Origin: Adlercreutzia faecimuris
GTDB lineage: Bacteria > Actinomycetota > Coriobacteriia > Coriobacteriales > Eggerthellaceae
Assembly (NCBI RefSeq): GCF_022669055.1
Contig: NZ_JAJMLW010000002.1
Span: forward strand, 434,001-498,000
DNA: 64,000 bases
Direction of reading: 5' to 3'
The number at the start of each line of letters is the position of its first letter. Within the stretch, counting starts at the first letter, position 1. The notes beneath the pieces were generated by a model. The model ran no database searches and was not told where the DNA came from. It saw only the letters and a list, made by a program, of their open reading frames with translations. The position numbers were made by a program, and so were the translations under genes. Positions 16,181-24,685 of this stretch are shown piece after piece.

Positions 16181-16483
16181 ATGGTGATTCTCATAACGGG
16201 CGCGAGCCACACGGGCAAGACGCTGCTGGCGCAGCGGCTGATGGAGCGCTACCGCTACCCGGTGCTCTCCCTCGACCTGCTGAAGATGGGGCTCATCCGC
16301 AGCGGGCAGACCGAGCTGACCCCCGAGGATGACGAGCTGCTCGTCCCCTACCTGTGGGGAATCGCCCGGGAGATGGTGAAGACGGCCATCGAGAACGGCC
16401 AGAACCTCATCGTCGAGGGCCGCTACATCCCCTTCGACTGGCAGGAGAACTTCGAGCCCGCATACCTGGACGAGAGTCGGTGA
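16181..16483 (+). pseudogene. P-loop kinase-like ATPase, 3' truncated
   Basis: The N-terminal 95 residues of a small P-loop phosphotransferase-like protein: MVILITGASHTGKTLLAQRL contains Walker A GASHTGKT, followed by LSLDLLKMGLIRSG and LIVEGRYIPFDWQENFEPAYL. Intact members should be roughly 200 residues; here the frame runs into DESR-stop where the sequence switches to the inverted tail of the flavoprotein gene (about 16478-16484). It lies 18 bases after the LuxR relic. The catalytic C-terminus is lost, so function is unlikely. Confidence 0.7.
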
Positions 16484-17768
16484 TGGTCTGCTGCAGCTTG
16501 CCGGCGGGGATGCCCAGGGCGGTCTCCAGCTCGGCGATGCTGCCCGCGCTCACCACCTGGTCCTCGAAGCCCGCGGGGATGCCGTGGTGCTCCTCGGTGA
16601 TGGCCTTGTTCTGGGCCGCGTCCCACACCATGTAGGTGTTGCGCGGGCGCTTGGGGCTGATCCAGCCGCCGTTGCTGGGCACGTGGCCGTGGCGGTTGTA
16701 GACGTCCTCGCGCAGGTAGCGCTCGCCGCCGTTGCCCACAACGATGACGCTGCCGGAGAGGTTGCGCAGGTCGTTGAAGGTTTTGGCGTGCTGGCCCAGC
16801 TCAACCACGAAGGAGATGCCGCCCGGGGCGAAGCAGTTGCCCTCGAAGGCCTCCATGTGCCACAGGTCGGCGCCCACGCCCATGGCCATCTTGATGCCGT
16901 CGCCCGTGTTGAACGTGGTGCCGGCGGGCGCGCTCTTGGTGAGGCCGAGGAAGTCCTCGACCATCTGCGGGTTGTTCTCGAAGCCGCCGCAGGTCAGCAC
17001 CACGCCGTTCAGGGCGCGCACGTTGACCGGCTTGCCCTCGCGCTCGATGGTGGCGCCGATGACGGTCTTGCTGACCGGGTCCTGATGCAGGCTCAGGGCC
17101 GGCGAACCGTACCACACGTCGATGTTGTCGGACATGCTGAGCACCTTGTCGCGGTACACCTTCCACAGGGCGGAGTTGCACACGTTGTCGCTGACGGTCA
17201 GCACGTGCAGCTCGTCGCCGCCCTCCAGCTCGGGGTACTCGGGAGCGAACATGCCGATGAGGGGCTGCTTGGAGGAGTCGTACTTCCAGTCGAGGAAGTT
17301 CTCCTCCGACACGCCGAAGAAGTCGCGCAGCAAGTCGCGCGTCTGCGTGAGGCCCTCGGCGTAGACGTCGTAGAGCTCCTCGTCCACGTCGAAGTCGGCG
17401 GCCATGGCCTTGTTGCAGGCCAGCATGGCGTCCTTGTTCTCCGATCACAGGATGATCTGGCCGCAGAAGCGGGTGTTGCCGCCCTCCATGCCGTTGGGGG
17501 CCTTGTCGACCAGCAGCACCTTCGCGCCGGCGTCGGCCGCGTAGCAGGCAGCCACGGCACCCGCGGCGCCGAAGCCGATGACGATGACGTCGTACTCGCC
17601 GTCCCAGGCGATGGTGTCGGCGAACGTGTAGGCGCCATCCTTGGCACCCGTGCCCGCCAGCGCGGCGCCCCTCTGCTTCGGAGCGCACCCAGCCAGGGCG
17701 CCCATGCCGGCCAGAGCCGCCACGCCCGCGGTTCCCGTCAGAAATTGACGGCGTGAGACAGTGCCCAT
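16484..17768 (-). pseudogene. Tat-exported flavocytochrome-c-like FAD reductase, stop codon and truncation
   Basis: It starts MGTVSRRQFLTGTAGVAALA at ATG 17768 (AAGGAGG upstream): a Tat lipoprotein-type signal (SRRQFL, then AGCAP). The FAD-binding motif VIVIGFGAAGAVAACYAADA follows, with an NTRFCGQIIL block. At 17445-17447 an in-frame TGA interrupts IL-stop-SENKDAML; homologues would be expected to have Trp (TGG). The second half continues to LQQTITD and is cut at about 16484, where the P-loop gene begins in opposite orientation. Such enzymes reduce fumarate-like or other organic acceptors using electrons from a membrane cytochrome. This copy lacks its C-terminal FAD/substrate part and is not functional. 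Confidence 0.85.
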
Positions 17769-17897
17769 GTTTCCTCCTTGCTTTCGTGTGATAGAAGATA
17801 TAAGCGGCCGGCCTCGTCTGGGGCCGTGCCATCGCGTCAGAGCTTCCCCCTCCGACGCCACGCATCCTACCAAGCGCGAGGGCGTCAGCGTGAGAGG

Positions 17898-17967
17898 TAA
17901 CCGGGGGTTAATGGGGTGAAGAATTCGCTAACCCAGGTGTTGCACTGTCACTAACCCAGGGGGGTTA
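17898..17967. promoter_or_regulatory. LuxR operator candidates between divergent genes
   Basis: Three related sites lie in the divergent promoter region: palindrome TAACCGGGGGTTA (17898-17910), half-site TAACCCAGG (17929-17937) and palindrome TAACCCAGGGGGGTTA (17952-17967). TTGCAC and TATAAA nearby could be a plus-strand promoter with a long spacer. The repeated TAACCC motif is a good candidate for the binding site of the adjacent LuxR regulator. Confidence 0.55.
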
Positions 17968-18035
17968 TAAAGTTGTTCCTGTCCACCCACTGCGTTCTGT
18001 GGTTCTATGAGCGCACACGAAGGAGGTGAATGAAC

Positions 18036-19484
18036 ATGGGTCGCTCGAATTCCGCCGCGCAGGCGCTGGAGACGAGGTTCGTCCAGCAGTTTGCCGCAGA
18101 GGGGTCCGTGAGCCTTTTCGTCGGGCTCGCCTGCAACCTCGCCTTCGCCGGCCAGGTATTCTTCTGACCTGCCATGTGGCATACCTCCGTGTTCACCATC
18201 TCCTACACCGATGCCAGCTACGTCGGCCAGCTCATCGGCGCCCTGGCGCTGATCGTCTACTTCAGGCAGACCGGCCGCACCGCGCCGGATCGCGCGACCC
18301 TGTGGGCCAGCGCCCTGACGGTGCAGCTCACGCTCGTCGCGTACTTCATCTTCTTCCAGTACAGAGTGGACGTGCCCGACCTCGTCCACTGGCTCTTCGG
18401 CGCGCTGTTCGGTGCCTACCTGCCCATCACGCTCGTCGCGTGGATCGGGCTCTTCATCGGGGCCAAGCCCTCGCACGTCATGTGGGACATCATGCTCTCG
18501 GCCATGTTCGCCGCGTTCGTCATCTGGCTCTTCTCCGGACTCGACGAGCTGAAGATCTGCGTCTGCATGGGCATCCTCATCGTGGCCGCCACGGCCATCC
18601 TCACCCAAAAGCTCCACGCGTAGCAGGCCCCGGCCCTCGACGCCGGGCAGGCGGAGACGCGGTGGGAGTACTCCTACTCGGCGCCCGCGACGTTCCTCTT
18701 CAGCGTGGCGTTCGTCATAGCGGTCTCGTTCGCCGGCGTCGACGGCGAGCGCGCCGCGTTCTCGACGGGGGCCTTCTTCGCGCCGATGCTCGTCGTGTGC
18801 GTGCTCCTGCTGTTCGTCAACCAGGTGGGCTTTCCCCTCTCGAGCGTGGCTGTGCCGGCAATCGTCACAGCCACCATCGCGGCATCGTCGATGCACTTCG
18901 ACCCGGCACTCTCGTTCGACATCGCGGCCTTGGGCATGTTCCTGTTCCTCGCCTTCGCCGTGGTGCTGCTCTGCTCGAGCGACTTCGGCGAGAGGCAGCG
19001 GCAGATACGCGAGTTCCTCTTCCTGATGGTCGCCTTCGCGAGCGGCTGCCTCGTCGGGCGCGTCATCGTCGCGGCCTGCGTCGCCTGGGCCGGCGGCTTC
19101 GCCTCTGAGGCGCTCGTCCTCGTCTCGATCGTCGCGGCGTTCACCGCCATGATCATCCTCATCCGCAAGGGCGTCACCCAGCAGAAGGCCCAGCAGCTTT
19201 TCAAAGCCGAGGAGGCCGAGACGGCGGCCCACGACAAGGAGGCCTCCTATCAGGTCAAGATAGACGACGTCGTCGAGCGCCACGGCATCGGCAACCGCGA
19301 GAGAGAAGTGCTCGAGCTTCTCCTGGAAGGCAATTCGGCGAGCGAGGTAGCGCGAAGGCTTGTGATAGTGAACGGCACGGCGAAGTCCCATATCCGCCAT
19401 GTCTACAAGAAGCTCGGCATCCACAACCGAGACGAGCTCTTCGCGATCTTCTCCCTCGACGATCCCCTACGACACCGAGACTAA
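18036..19484 (+). pseudogene. LuxR-family regulator with multi-helix membrane domain, two in-frame stops
   Basis: One reading frame runs from ATG 18036 (AAGGAGGTGA upstream) to 19484. It encodes about 12 membrane helices and a C-terminal LuxR HTH (IGNREREVLELLLEGNSASE, GTAKSHIRHVYKKLGIHNRD). Two stops interrupt it: TGA at 18165-18167 (VFF-stop-PAMWHTS, probably an ancestral TGG) and TAG at 18621-18623 (LHA-stop-QAPAL, one C-to-T change from CAG). No frameshift is present, so decay is recent. These regulators normally control the neighbouring flavoprotein; here both partners carry stops. Whether the fragment from 18705 is translated is unknown. Confidence 0.85.
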
Positions 19485-19658
19485 CCCCGAGGACAGGGCT
19501 GGGCGTCCGACGCGTGCTTCCCCCACGCGAAGGCGTCATGCGGCCCGAGACCTCGATTCCAAAGAAAGGGGGCGCCCCTACGCCCCCGCCACCGAGCGCC
19601 GCCGCAGGCGATGCCTGCCCGACGGCGCCCCGAGAAAAGAAACCAAGGAGGTACAGGA

Positions 19659-20390
19659 ATGAACGAGGAAACCAAGGTGAAGGCCACCGAGGAGGCGGCG
19701 GCTGGCGCCGACGCCAAGGCCGCTGGCGCCGCCCCGAAGAGGAAGGGGAAGCGCTGGCCGGTCGTGGTCGGCGTGGTCGCGGTCATCCTGGTGGCGGCCG
19801 GCTCCGGCTTCTGGGTGTGGCATGAGCAGCCGAGCTTCTGCAACGCCATCTGCCATACGTCGATGGATCCCTATAACGAGACCTACGACCAGGCCGACGG
19901 CGTGACCGGCGTCGACAAGTGGGGCAACGAGGTGTCCAACACCCACGCCATGCTCGCCGTCTCGCACAAGACCGCCGTCGCCGACGGCGGCGCGGACGCC
20001 ACCTGCATGTCCTGCCACGTCCCGCAGCTGAGCGAGCAGGTGTCCGAGGGCATCGCCTGGCTCACCGGCGACTACTACGCCGAGCTCGACGAGCGCTCGC
20101 TCGACGACCTGACGGAGGCCCGCGCCATCCCCAACGATGAGTTCTGCATGAACGAGGCCTGCCACGTCAACGAGGACGGCACGGTCATGACCCGCGACGA
20201 CCTGATCGCCCTGACCGCCGACTACGAGCGCAACCCGCACGTGGCCGAGCATCAGGAGTACGACTGCGGCACCTGCCACAAGGCGCACCGCGCCTCCGTG
20301 GTCGAGTGCTCGCGCTGCCACACCGACACCGAGATCCCCGAGGGCTGGCTGTCGGTCGACCAGGCCAAGAAGCTGGACATGCCCGCGTAA
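19659..20390 (+). CDS. Membrane-anchored multihaem cytochrome c (cytochrome c3/NapC-like)
   Basis: Transfers electrons from the membrane menaquinone pool to extracytoplasmic reductases. A ~30-residue cytoplasmic Ala/Lys-rich N-terminus is followed by one membrane anchor (VVVGVVAVILVAAGSGFWVW) and an exported domain. Five possible haem sites are seen: CNAICH (CX3CH), CMSCH, CMNEACH (CX4CH), CGTCH and CSRCH. Three are classical CXXCH and two have wider spacing. The total is 243 residues. The start is ATG 19659 after AAGGAGG. The layout resembles Cgr1-type cytochromes that serve flavoproteins in Eggerthella. Its probable partner, the flavoprotein at 17.7 kb, is broken, so it may serve enzymes encoded elsewhere. 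Confidence 0.85.
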   Translation: MNEETKVKATEEAAAGADAKAAGAAPKRKGKRWPVVVGVVAVILVAAGSGFWVWHEQPSFCNAICHTSMDPYNETYDQADGVTGVDKWGNEVSNTHAMLAVSHKTAVADGGADATCMSCHVPQLSEQVSEGIAWLTGDYYAELDERSLDDLTEARAIPNDEFCMNEACHVNEDGTVMTRDDLIALTADYERNPHVAEHQEYDCGTCHKAHRASVVECSRCHTDTEIPEGWLSVDQAKKLDMPA

Positions 20391-20409
20391 GCATACGCTG
20401 ACGAGAGCA

Positions 20410-20443
20410 AGCGGGGCCCCGCGCCAAAGCGCGGGGCCCCGCT
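20410..20443 (+). terminator. GC-rich hairpin after cytochrome gene
   Basis: AGCGGGGCCCCGCGC-CAAA-GCGCGGGGCCCCGCT is a perfect 15-bp stem 20 bases after the stop codon. There is no T-run, so termination would rely on the very stable stem. Confidence 0.65.
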
Positions 20444-20481
20444 GCGTGTTGGGGGGAGTGACGAGCGGGCTTGTTGGGTGC

Positions 20482-20688
20482 CGCGCAGAACTCGTTCCCA
20501 AATTGGCCAAAATCGTCGGTTTGACGACGAGGCGCCAGGAGCGCGTGAGCGAGGGCGCGGCAAAAGCCCAGGTCGCAGAGGACGATTGGGCGGATGAGGG
20601 GCGAAAAGGGAGCGAGCGAGAGCTCCCTAGGCGGGGAATCCGTCGTCAAACCGGCTTTTTTGGCCAATTTAGCCGCGGATCTCGCACG
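20482..20688. repeat. ~200-bp inverted-repeat element, copy 1
   Basis: The ends are an imperfect ~57-base inverted repeat. The inner 30 bases of the arms (20500-20529 and 20641-20670; ending TTGACGACG and starting CGTCGTCAA) differ at three positions. Between them is the motif GGCAAAAGCCCAGGTCGC, shared with the other copies. No ORF is supported. It is related to 31212-31407 and 40633-40839. Confidence 0.85.
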
Positions 20689-20857
20689 GCGCCGTACCGC
20701 AGGCCGGCGCTGTCACCCGGGGGCCGCGTTATCACGAGGATCGTCACGGCCGCGCGGGCGCAGCGGGGCTCGGCCGGTTGCGCAGCGCTCGGCGTCTCAG
20801 GCGCTGACGCGGGCGTGGTATCCTTGGGGCCGAGCAAGCACAACCCAAGGAGGGCCC

Positions 20858-21355
20858 GTGACCGCCGCTACCACCACCATCTTCTCCCTCGTCGAGCACC
20901 CCGAGGCCACCGAGCGGGCGGCGGCGTGGTTCTCGGATAAGTGGGGCCTGCCCGCCGAGGCCTACCGCGAGAGCATCGAGGCGTCGCGCGCGGACGCGCC
21001 CGTGCCCCAGTGGTACCTCGTCTGCGAGGGCGACGACCCGGCCGGGGCGCCCATCGCCGGGTGCGGCATCATCGACAACGACTTCCACGACCGCCCCGAC
21101 CTGGCGCCGAACCTCTGCGCCCTCTACGTGGAGGAATCGCACCGCGGTCGCGGCTTGGCCCGCGCGCTGCTCGACCACGCCCGCGCCGAGGCATCACGCC
21201 ATGGCCTGGACCGCCTCTACCTGGTGACCGACCACGACCGCTTCTACGAGCGCTGCGGCTGGGAGTACCTGGGCGACGCCCACGAGGATGACGGCACGCC
21301 CATCCGCCTCTACGGCGCCGACACGCTGCCGCCCTCAGCCCCGACCGAGCGGTAG
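20858..21355 (+). CDS. GNAT-family N-acetyltransferase
   Basis: Acetyl-CoA-dependent acyltransferase with unknown substrate. The core motif LCALYVEESHRGRGLARALL holds the RGRGLA pyrophosphate-binding loop, and DRLYLVTDHDRFYERCGWEY is the usual last strand-helix. Pro/Ser-rich tail. The start is GTG 20858, with CAAGGAGGG upstream, giving 165 residues. The last 46 bases overlap the end of the convergent sensor gene on the other strand. Confidence 0.85.
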   Translation: MTAATTTIFSLVEHPEATERAAAWFSDKWGLPAEAYRESIEASRADAPVPQWYLVCEGDDPAGAPIAGCGIIDNDFHDRPDLAPNLCALYVEESHRGRGLARALLDHARAEASRHGLDRLYLVTDHDRFYERCGWEYLGDAHEDDGTPIRLYGADTLPPSAPTER

Positions 21356-22128
21356 GCGCCGTTGCGCTCCACGGCCAGCTGGGCCTGGGCCAGCACGAAG
21401 GACACGAGCGCCAGGTCGGCCTGGTCGAGGTCGGCCTGAGAGCAGTCGACGGCCACCACGCCCAGGGTGCGACCGCGCATGCCGAAGGGCAGGAACTTCT
21501 CGGCCCCGTCGCGGTAGCCCAGCTCACCGCGACCCGTGGGACAGTGTTGCTGGTAGCACTCCAGGGCGGCCTCGCCGCGCTCGGGCCCGGGCTCGCCGAG
21601 GACGATCTCCACCGGCCGCCCCAGGGACGCCGCGAGGAACTCCTGGGCCGCCTGGCACGCCCCCTCGGCGGTGTCGCTGTCCACCAGCTCGGCCCCCAGG
21701 CGGTTGACCCGGCGCAGGGCAGCGGCCGTCCGCTCGGCCGCGGACACCTGGCGGCGCATGCGGTGGGTGACCACGCCCATGATGAGCGCCACCACCAGGA
21801 AGATGACCAGGGCCACCACGTCGGTGTAGCTCAGCACCTTCAGCTGGTAGAGCGGCTCGGTGAACAGGTAGTCGTAGGACACCAGGTAGCCCAGCCCCAG
21901 CACCGCGCCCCACAGGCCGGAGTCCGACTCCAGGCTGGCGATGAGGATGCCCAGGACGAACAAGGGGAACACCACAAGGGGGCTGACGGCCATGAGGGAG
22001 AACCCCCACACCGCCGCCATGCCCGCGCCGTAGAGCAACGCGACGATGGCGATGTTGCGGACCAGAAGCCGTCCCCGGCACCGCCAGGCCGCCGACCGCA
22101 CGGCCCTCGCCTGCGCGCTATCGCCCAT
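21310..22128 (-). CDS. KdpD-like sensor protein without kinase domain (DUF4118-GAF)
   Basis: The N-terminal half has four membrane helices (about residues 20-40, 45-65, 75-95, 105-125) in the arrangement of the DUF4118 domain of KdpD, including LESDSGLWGAVLGLGYLVSYDYLFTEP (present as LESDSGLWGAVLG and YLVSYDYLFTEP). A short coiled linker and a GAF domain follow, ending FVLAQAQLAVERN. KdpD would continue with a histidine kinase; here the protein stops at 272 residues, shortly after the GAF. It overlaps trkH by 11 bases and is the last gene of the potassium-uptake operon. It may sense turgor, K+ or a nucleotide and act on TrkH/TrkA directly. The start is ATG 22128 after AGGAGGTG. Confidence 0.75.
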   Translation of the reverse strand: MGDSAQARAVRSAAWRCRGRLLVRNIAIVALLYGAGMAAVWGFSLMAVSPLVVFPLFVLGILIASLESDSGLWGAVLGLGYLVSYDYLFTEPLYQLKVLSYTDVVALVIFLVVALIMGVVTHRMRRQVSAAERTAAALRRVNRLGAELVDSDTAEGACQAAQEFLAASLGRPVEIVLGEPGPERGEAALECYQQHCPTGRGELGYRDGAEKFLPFGMRGRTLGVVAVDCSQADLDQADLALVSFVLAQAQLAVERNGAYRSVGAEGGSVSAP

Positions 22129-23662
22129 GGCGAACACCTCCTAGGAGAAACGACAGCAGGGCACCGGCCCCCATGAACAGGGGAATGATCTCCAGACGCC
22201 CCAGCAGCATGCCCACCGACCCGATGATAAGCGCCGCAGCCCCCGAATCCGGGCCGAGGAACCCCGTCCCCACCCCCGTGTTGCCCAGGCAGGACGCGAA
22301 GTCGAACGCCGCCTCCTGCAGGGTGGCACCGCAGAGGATGAACAGGAACGTCCCCACCGCGAACACGAGAAAGTAGAGGGCCACGAAGGCCCGGGCCTCG
22401 GCCACGTCGTCGGCAGTGAGCACCGTGCGCTTGCCGAACCGGTTGATCTTGACGCTGGTGATGTGGCGCTTGCTCCCGTAGCGGCTGCGGAGCGTCTGGG
22501 CCAGCCCCAAGGAGGCCACGGCGACGCGGTAGATCTTGATGCCGCCCGAGGTGGAGCGCGCCTCGGCCCCGCTGAACATCAGGAGCATGAACAGGAACAG
22601 CAGCGCGGGCCCCATGGCGGCGAAGGAGGGCACGGTCTGGAACCCCGTGGAGGTGAGCACCGACACCACCTGGAACAGCCCGTCGCGCAGGGCGTCGCCG
22701 GCCCCGTCGCTGATGCCCCGGGCCCAGAACAGCCCGCCCACCACCAGGGTGCCCACGGCGATGATGCCGAAGTACAGCGGCGTCTCGATGTGGGTGGCGA
22801 ACGCCTTGAACTTGCCCCTCATCAGCAAGAACAGCAGGAGGAAGTTCATGCCGCCGGCTATCATGAGGACGACGGTGACAAGCTCGATGGCCGGACTCTG
22901 CCAGAAGGCGAGGCTCTCGGGATGGGTGGCGAACCCGGCCGTGGACACCGCGCACATGGAGATGTTGACGGCATCGAAGGGCGTCATGCCCGCGATGACG
23001 TAGGCCACGGCCCCGACGGCGATGATGCCGGTGTAGATGAGGAGGATGAGCCGGGCGGTCTTCGCCGAGCTGGGCAGGAGCCGGTCGGTGTGCCCCTCGG
23101 CGTTGTAGACCCCCAGGCCGCCCGTCCCCGTGACCACGCAGGTGAGGATGAGCACGAGCCCGACGCCGCCGAGGTAGCAGGTGAGGCTGCGGTGGAACAG
23201 GAAGACGGCCGGGCACGTCGCCACGTCCACCACGCTCAGGCCGGTGGTGGTGAGCCCGCTCGTGGCCTCGAACACGGCCTGAACGGGGGTGAGCAGGCCG
23301 GCAACCACGAAGGGCGCGGCGTAGACGACCACCGCGATCACCCAGATCAGCAGCGTGCAGACGGCCGCCTGGCGCCGGGAGAGCGGCACGGCGCGGGCCG
23401 GCCAGGCGCTAGCGAAGCGCAGGAGGTAGCCCAGGGCCATGGCGGCCAGGCTCGGGAAGATGAAGCAGGGAGCCAGGGGCACCTCGTCAGGATGGAGCCA
23501 CAGCACGGCCAGGGGCGCGAAGCCGGCCAGGCCGATGAACAGCGAGGCGGTGCCGACGTAGCGGGCCACCGGCGAGAGCGCGCGCGACCCGCCGCCCCCG
23601 GGAAGCCCGAGGGGCAGGGACGCAGGCAGGTCAGAGGGGCCGCGGGACACCATGGGCGTCAT
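22118..23662 (-). CDS. trkH: TrkH/KtrB-type potassium uptake channel subunit
   Basis: Ion-conducting membrane subunit for K+ uptake, gated by the RCK proteins encoded just upstream. It has 514 residues with about 10 helices and four pore-like repeats; filter segments include ATSGLTTTGLSV, CAVSTAGFATH, VLTSTGFQTVP and CLGNTGVGTGF, each with a central Gly. The start is ATG 23662 with GGAAGGA upstream; the longer frame to 23884 overlaps the previous gene and is not used. It overlaps the upstream RCK gene by four bases (ATGA), so production is coupled. Confidence 0.92.
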   Translation of the reverse strand: MTPMVSRGPSDLPASLPLGLPGGGGSRALSPVARYVGTASLFIGLAGFAPLAVLWLHPDEVPLAPCFIFPSLAAMALGYLLRFASAWPARAVPLSRRQAAVCTLLIWVIAVVVYAAPFVVAGLLTPVQAVFEATSGLTTTGLSVVDVATCPAVFLFHRSLTCYLGGVGLVLILTCVVTGTGGLGVYNAEGHTDRLLPSSAKTARLILLIYTGIIAVGAVAYVIAGMTPFDAVNISMCAVSTAGFATHPESLAFWQSPAIELVTVVLMIAGGMNFLLLFLLMRGKFKAFATHIETPLYFGIIAVGTLVVGGLFWARGISDGAGDALRDGLFQVVSVLTSTGFQTVPSFAAMGPALLFLFMLLMFSGAEARSTSGGIKIYRVAVASLGLAQTLRSRYGSKRHITSVKINRFGKRTVLTADDVAEARAFVALYFLVFAVGTFLFILCGATLQEAAFDFASCLGNTGVGTGFLGPDSGAAALIIGSVGMLLGRLEIIPLFMGAGALLSFLLGGVRHGR

Positions 23663-24171
23663 CCCCGATCCTTCCCGAGGAGGTGCCATGAGCCGAGCAG
23701 CGGCCTCGCCTCGCCAAGCCCGTCGCGGGCCGCGCCGTCGCCGGCGGGGCCGGGGGCGCCGTTGGCGGGCACCTCGGCCAGGGCGTCGCGGATGCCCTGG
23801 GCCAGGGCGGCGGTGCCGCTGATGGCGGCCGTCACGCCCAGCTGGCGGAACACACGCACGTTCTCGGGGTTCGCCACGATGCACAGCTGGCGGCGGATGC
23901 CCAGGAACTGCCTGGTCACCTGGCAGATGGCCAGGTTGTCGGCATCGCAGCCGGTGAGGGCCACCACCACGTCGAAGCCCTCCACGCCGGCGTCCTCCAG
24001 GACGGAGCGGCTGGTGCCGTCACCCCAGATCACCTCGTTGTCGTGACGGCTGGAGAGGTACTCGCAGAAGCCGCGGTCGCTGTTGATGGCCACTATCTCG
24101 TCGGCCACGTCGGCCAGGGCGCCCATGAGGTAGTCGGCGCGGGAGCGCCCGCCGACGATGACCGCCCTCAT
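23659..24171 (-). CDS. TrkA/KtrA-type RCK potassium channel regulator (second)
   Basis: A 170-residue cytoplasmic protein with a Rossmann-type RCK-N domain: MRAVIVGGRSRADYLMGALA, NSDRGFCEYLSS, VIWGDGTSRSVLEDAG and DVVVALTGCDADNLAI. The glycine loop is atypical (GGRSRAD rather than GxGxxG). The C-terminus is Gly/Ala-rich with no TrkA-C domain. It overlaps both neighbours by four bases. It probably forms a hetero-ring with the first RCK protein to gate TrkH through nucleotide binding. Confidence 0.85.
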   Translation of the reverse strand: MRAVIVGGRSRADYLMGALADVADEIVAINSDRGFCEYLSSRHDNEVIWGDGTSRSVLEDAGVEGFDVVVALTGCDADNLAICQVTRQFLGIRRQLCIVANPENVRVFRQLGVTAAISGTAALAQGIRDALAEVPANGAPGPAGDGAARDGLGEARPLLGSWHLLGKDRG

Positions 24172-24599
24172 CGCTCCCCCTCCGCCCGCGGCAGGCCCGT
24201 GATCTGGAAGAACTCCTCCTCGCAGATGCGGTGGGGACAGATGGGGTCGATGCCCCGCTGCTCCAGGATCTCCACCAGGGAGTCGTCGTCGACGACGGGC
24301 AGCACCTGGCGCACGCCAAGCACCTCGCTGGCCAACTCGGCCACCAGGAGGTTGACGGTGTCGCGGCCCGTCGCCACCACCAGGTGGGTGGCGCGCTCGG
24401 CGCCGCACTCCCGCAGGACCGACGCGCTGCTTCCGTCGCCGGTGACCGTCTCGCCGTCGAAGTCGTCGCCCAGGCGGTCGAAGGCGTCCTCGCGCATGTC
24501 CACGACGATGACGTCGCTGCCGCTGGCGGACAGCGACCGGGCCACCGCCGCCCCGAAGGCGCTGCAGCCCACCACTATGACTCGTGCTCTCCTTGCCAT
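24168..24599 (-). CDS. TrkA/KtrA-type RCK potassium channel regulator (first)
   Basis: A 143-residue RCK-N protein, first gene of the K+ uptake operon. VIVVGCSAFGAAVARSLSAS is the nucleotide-binding loop, VIVVDMREDAFDRLG contains the acidic end of the second strand, and VTGDGSSASVLRECGAE matches the NAD/ATP-binding family pattern. There is no TrkA-C domain. Having two different single-domain RCK proteins with one TrkH resembles the split CeuT/KtrA arrangements of Actinobacteria. Fifteen to twenty bases before ATG 24599 lies a purine-rich ribosome site (GGAGACGCAGG). Confidence 0.88.
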   Translation of the reverse strand: MARRARVIVVGCSAFGAAVARSLSASGSDVIVVDMREDAFDRLGDDFDGETVTGDGSSASVLRECGAERATHLVVATGRDTVNLLVAELASEVLGVRQVLPVVDDDSLVEILEQRGIDPICPHRICEEEFFQITGLPRAEGER

Positions 24600-24685
24600 G
24601 ACCTGCGTCTCCTTCAGCGCAATCTCACTGAGAACAGACTAGCGGCTCAAAGGCCCCGCCACGGCAAAGGATACGCGACTGTTTC

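Noticed and set aside
17445-18623. TGA read as tryptophan or selenocysteine (genetic code change)
   Set aside because: Many intact genes in the window end in TGA (virB4, virD4, telA neighbours), and the LuxR gene also has a TAG. Pseudogene decay explains all three stops more simply.
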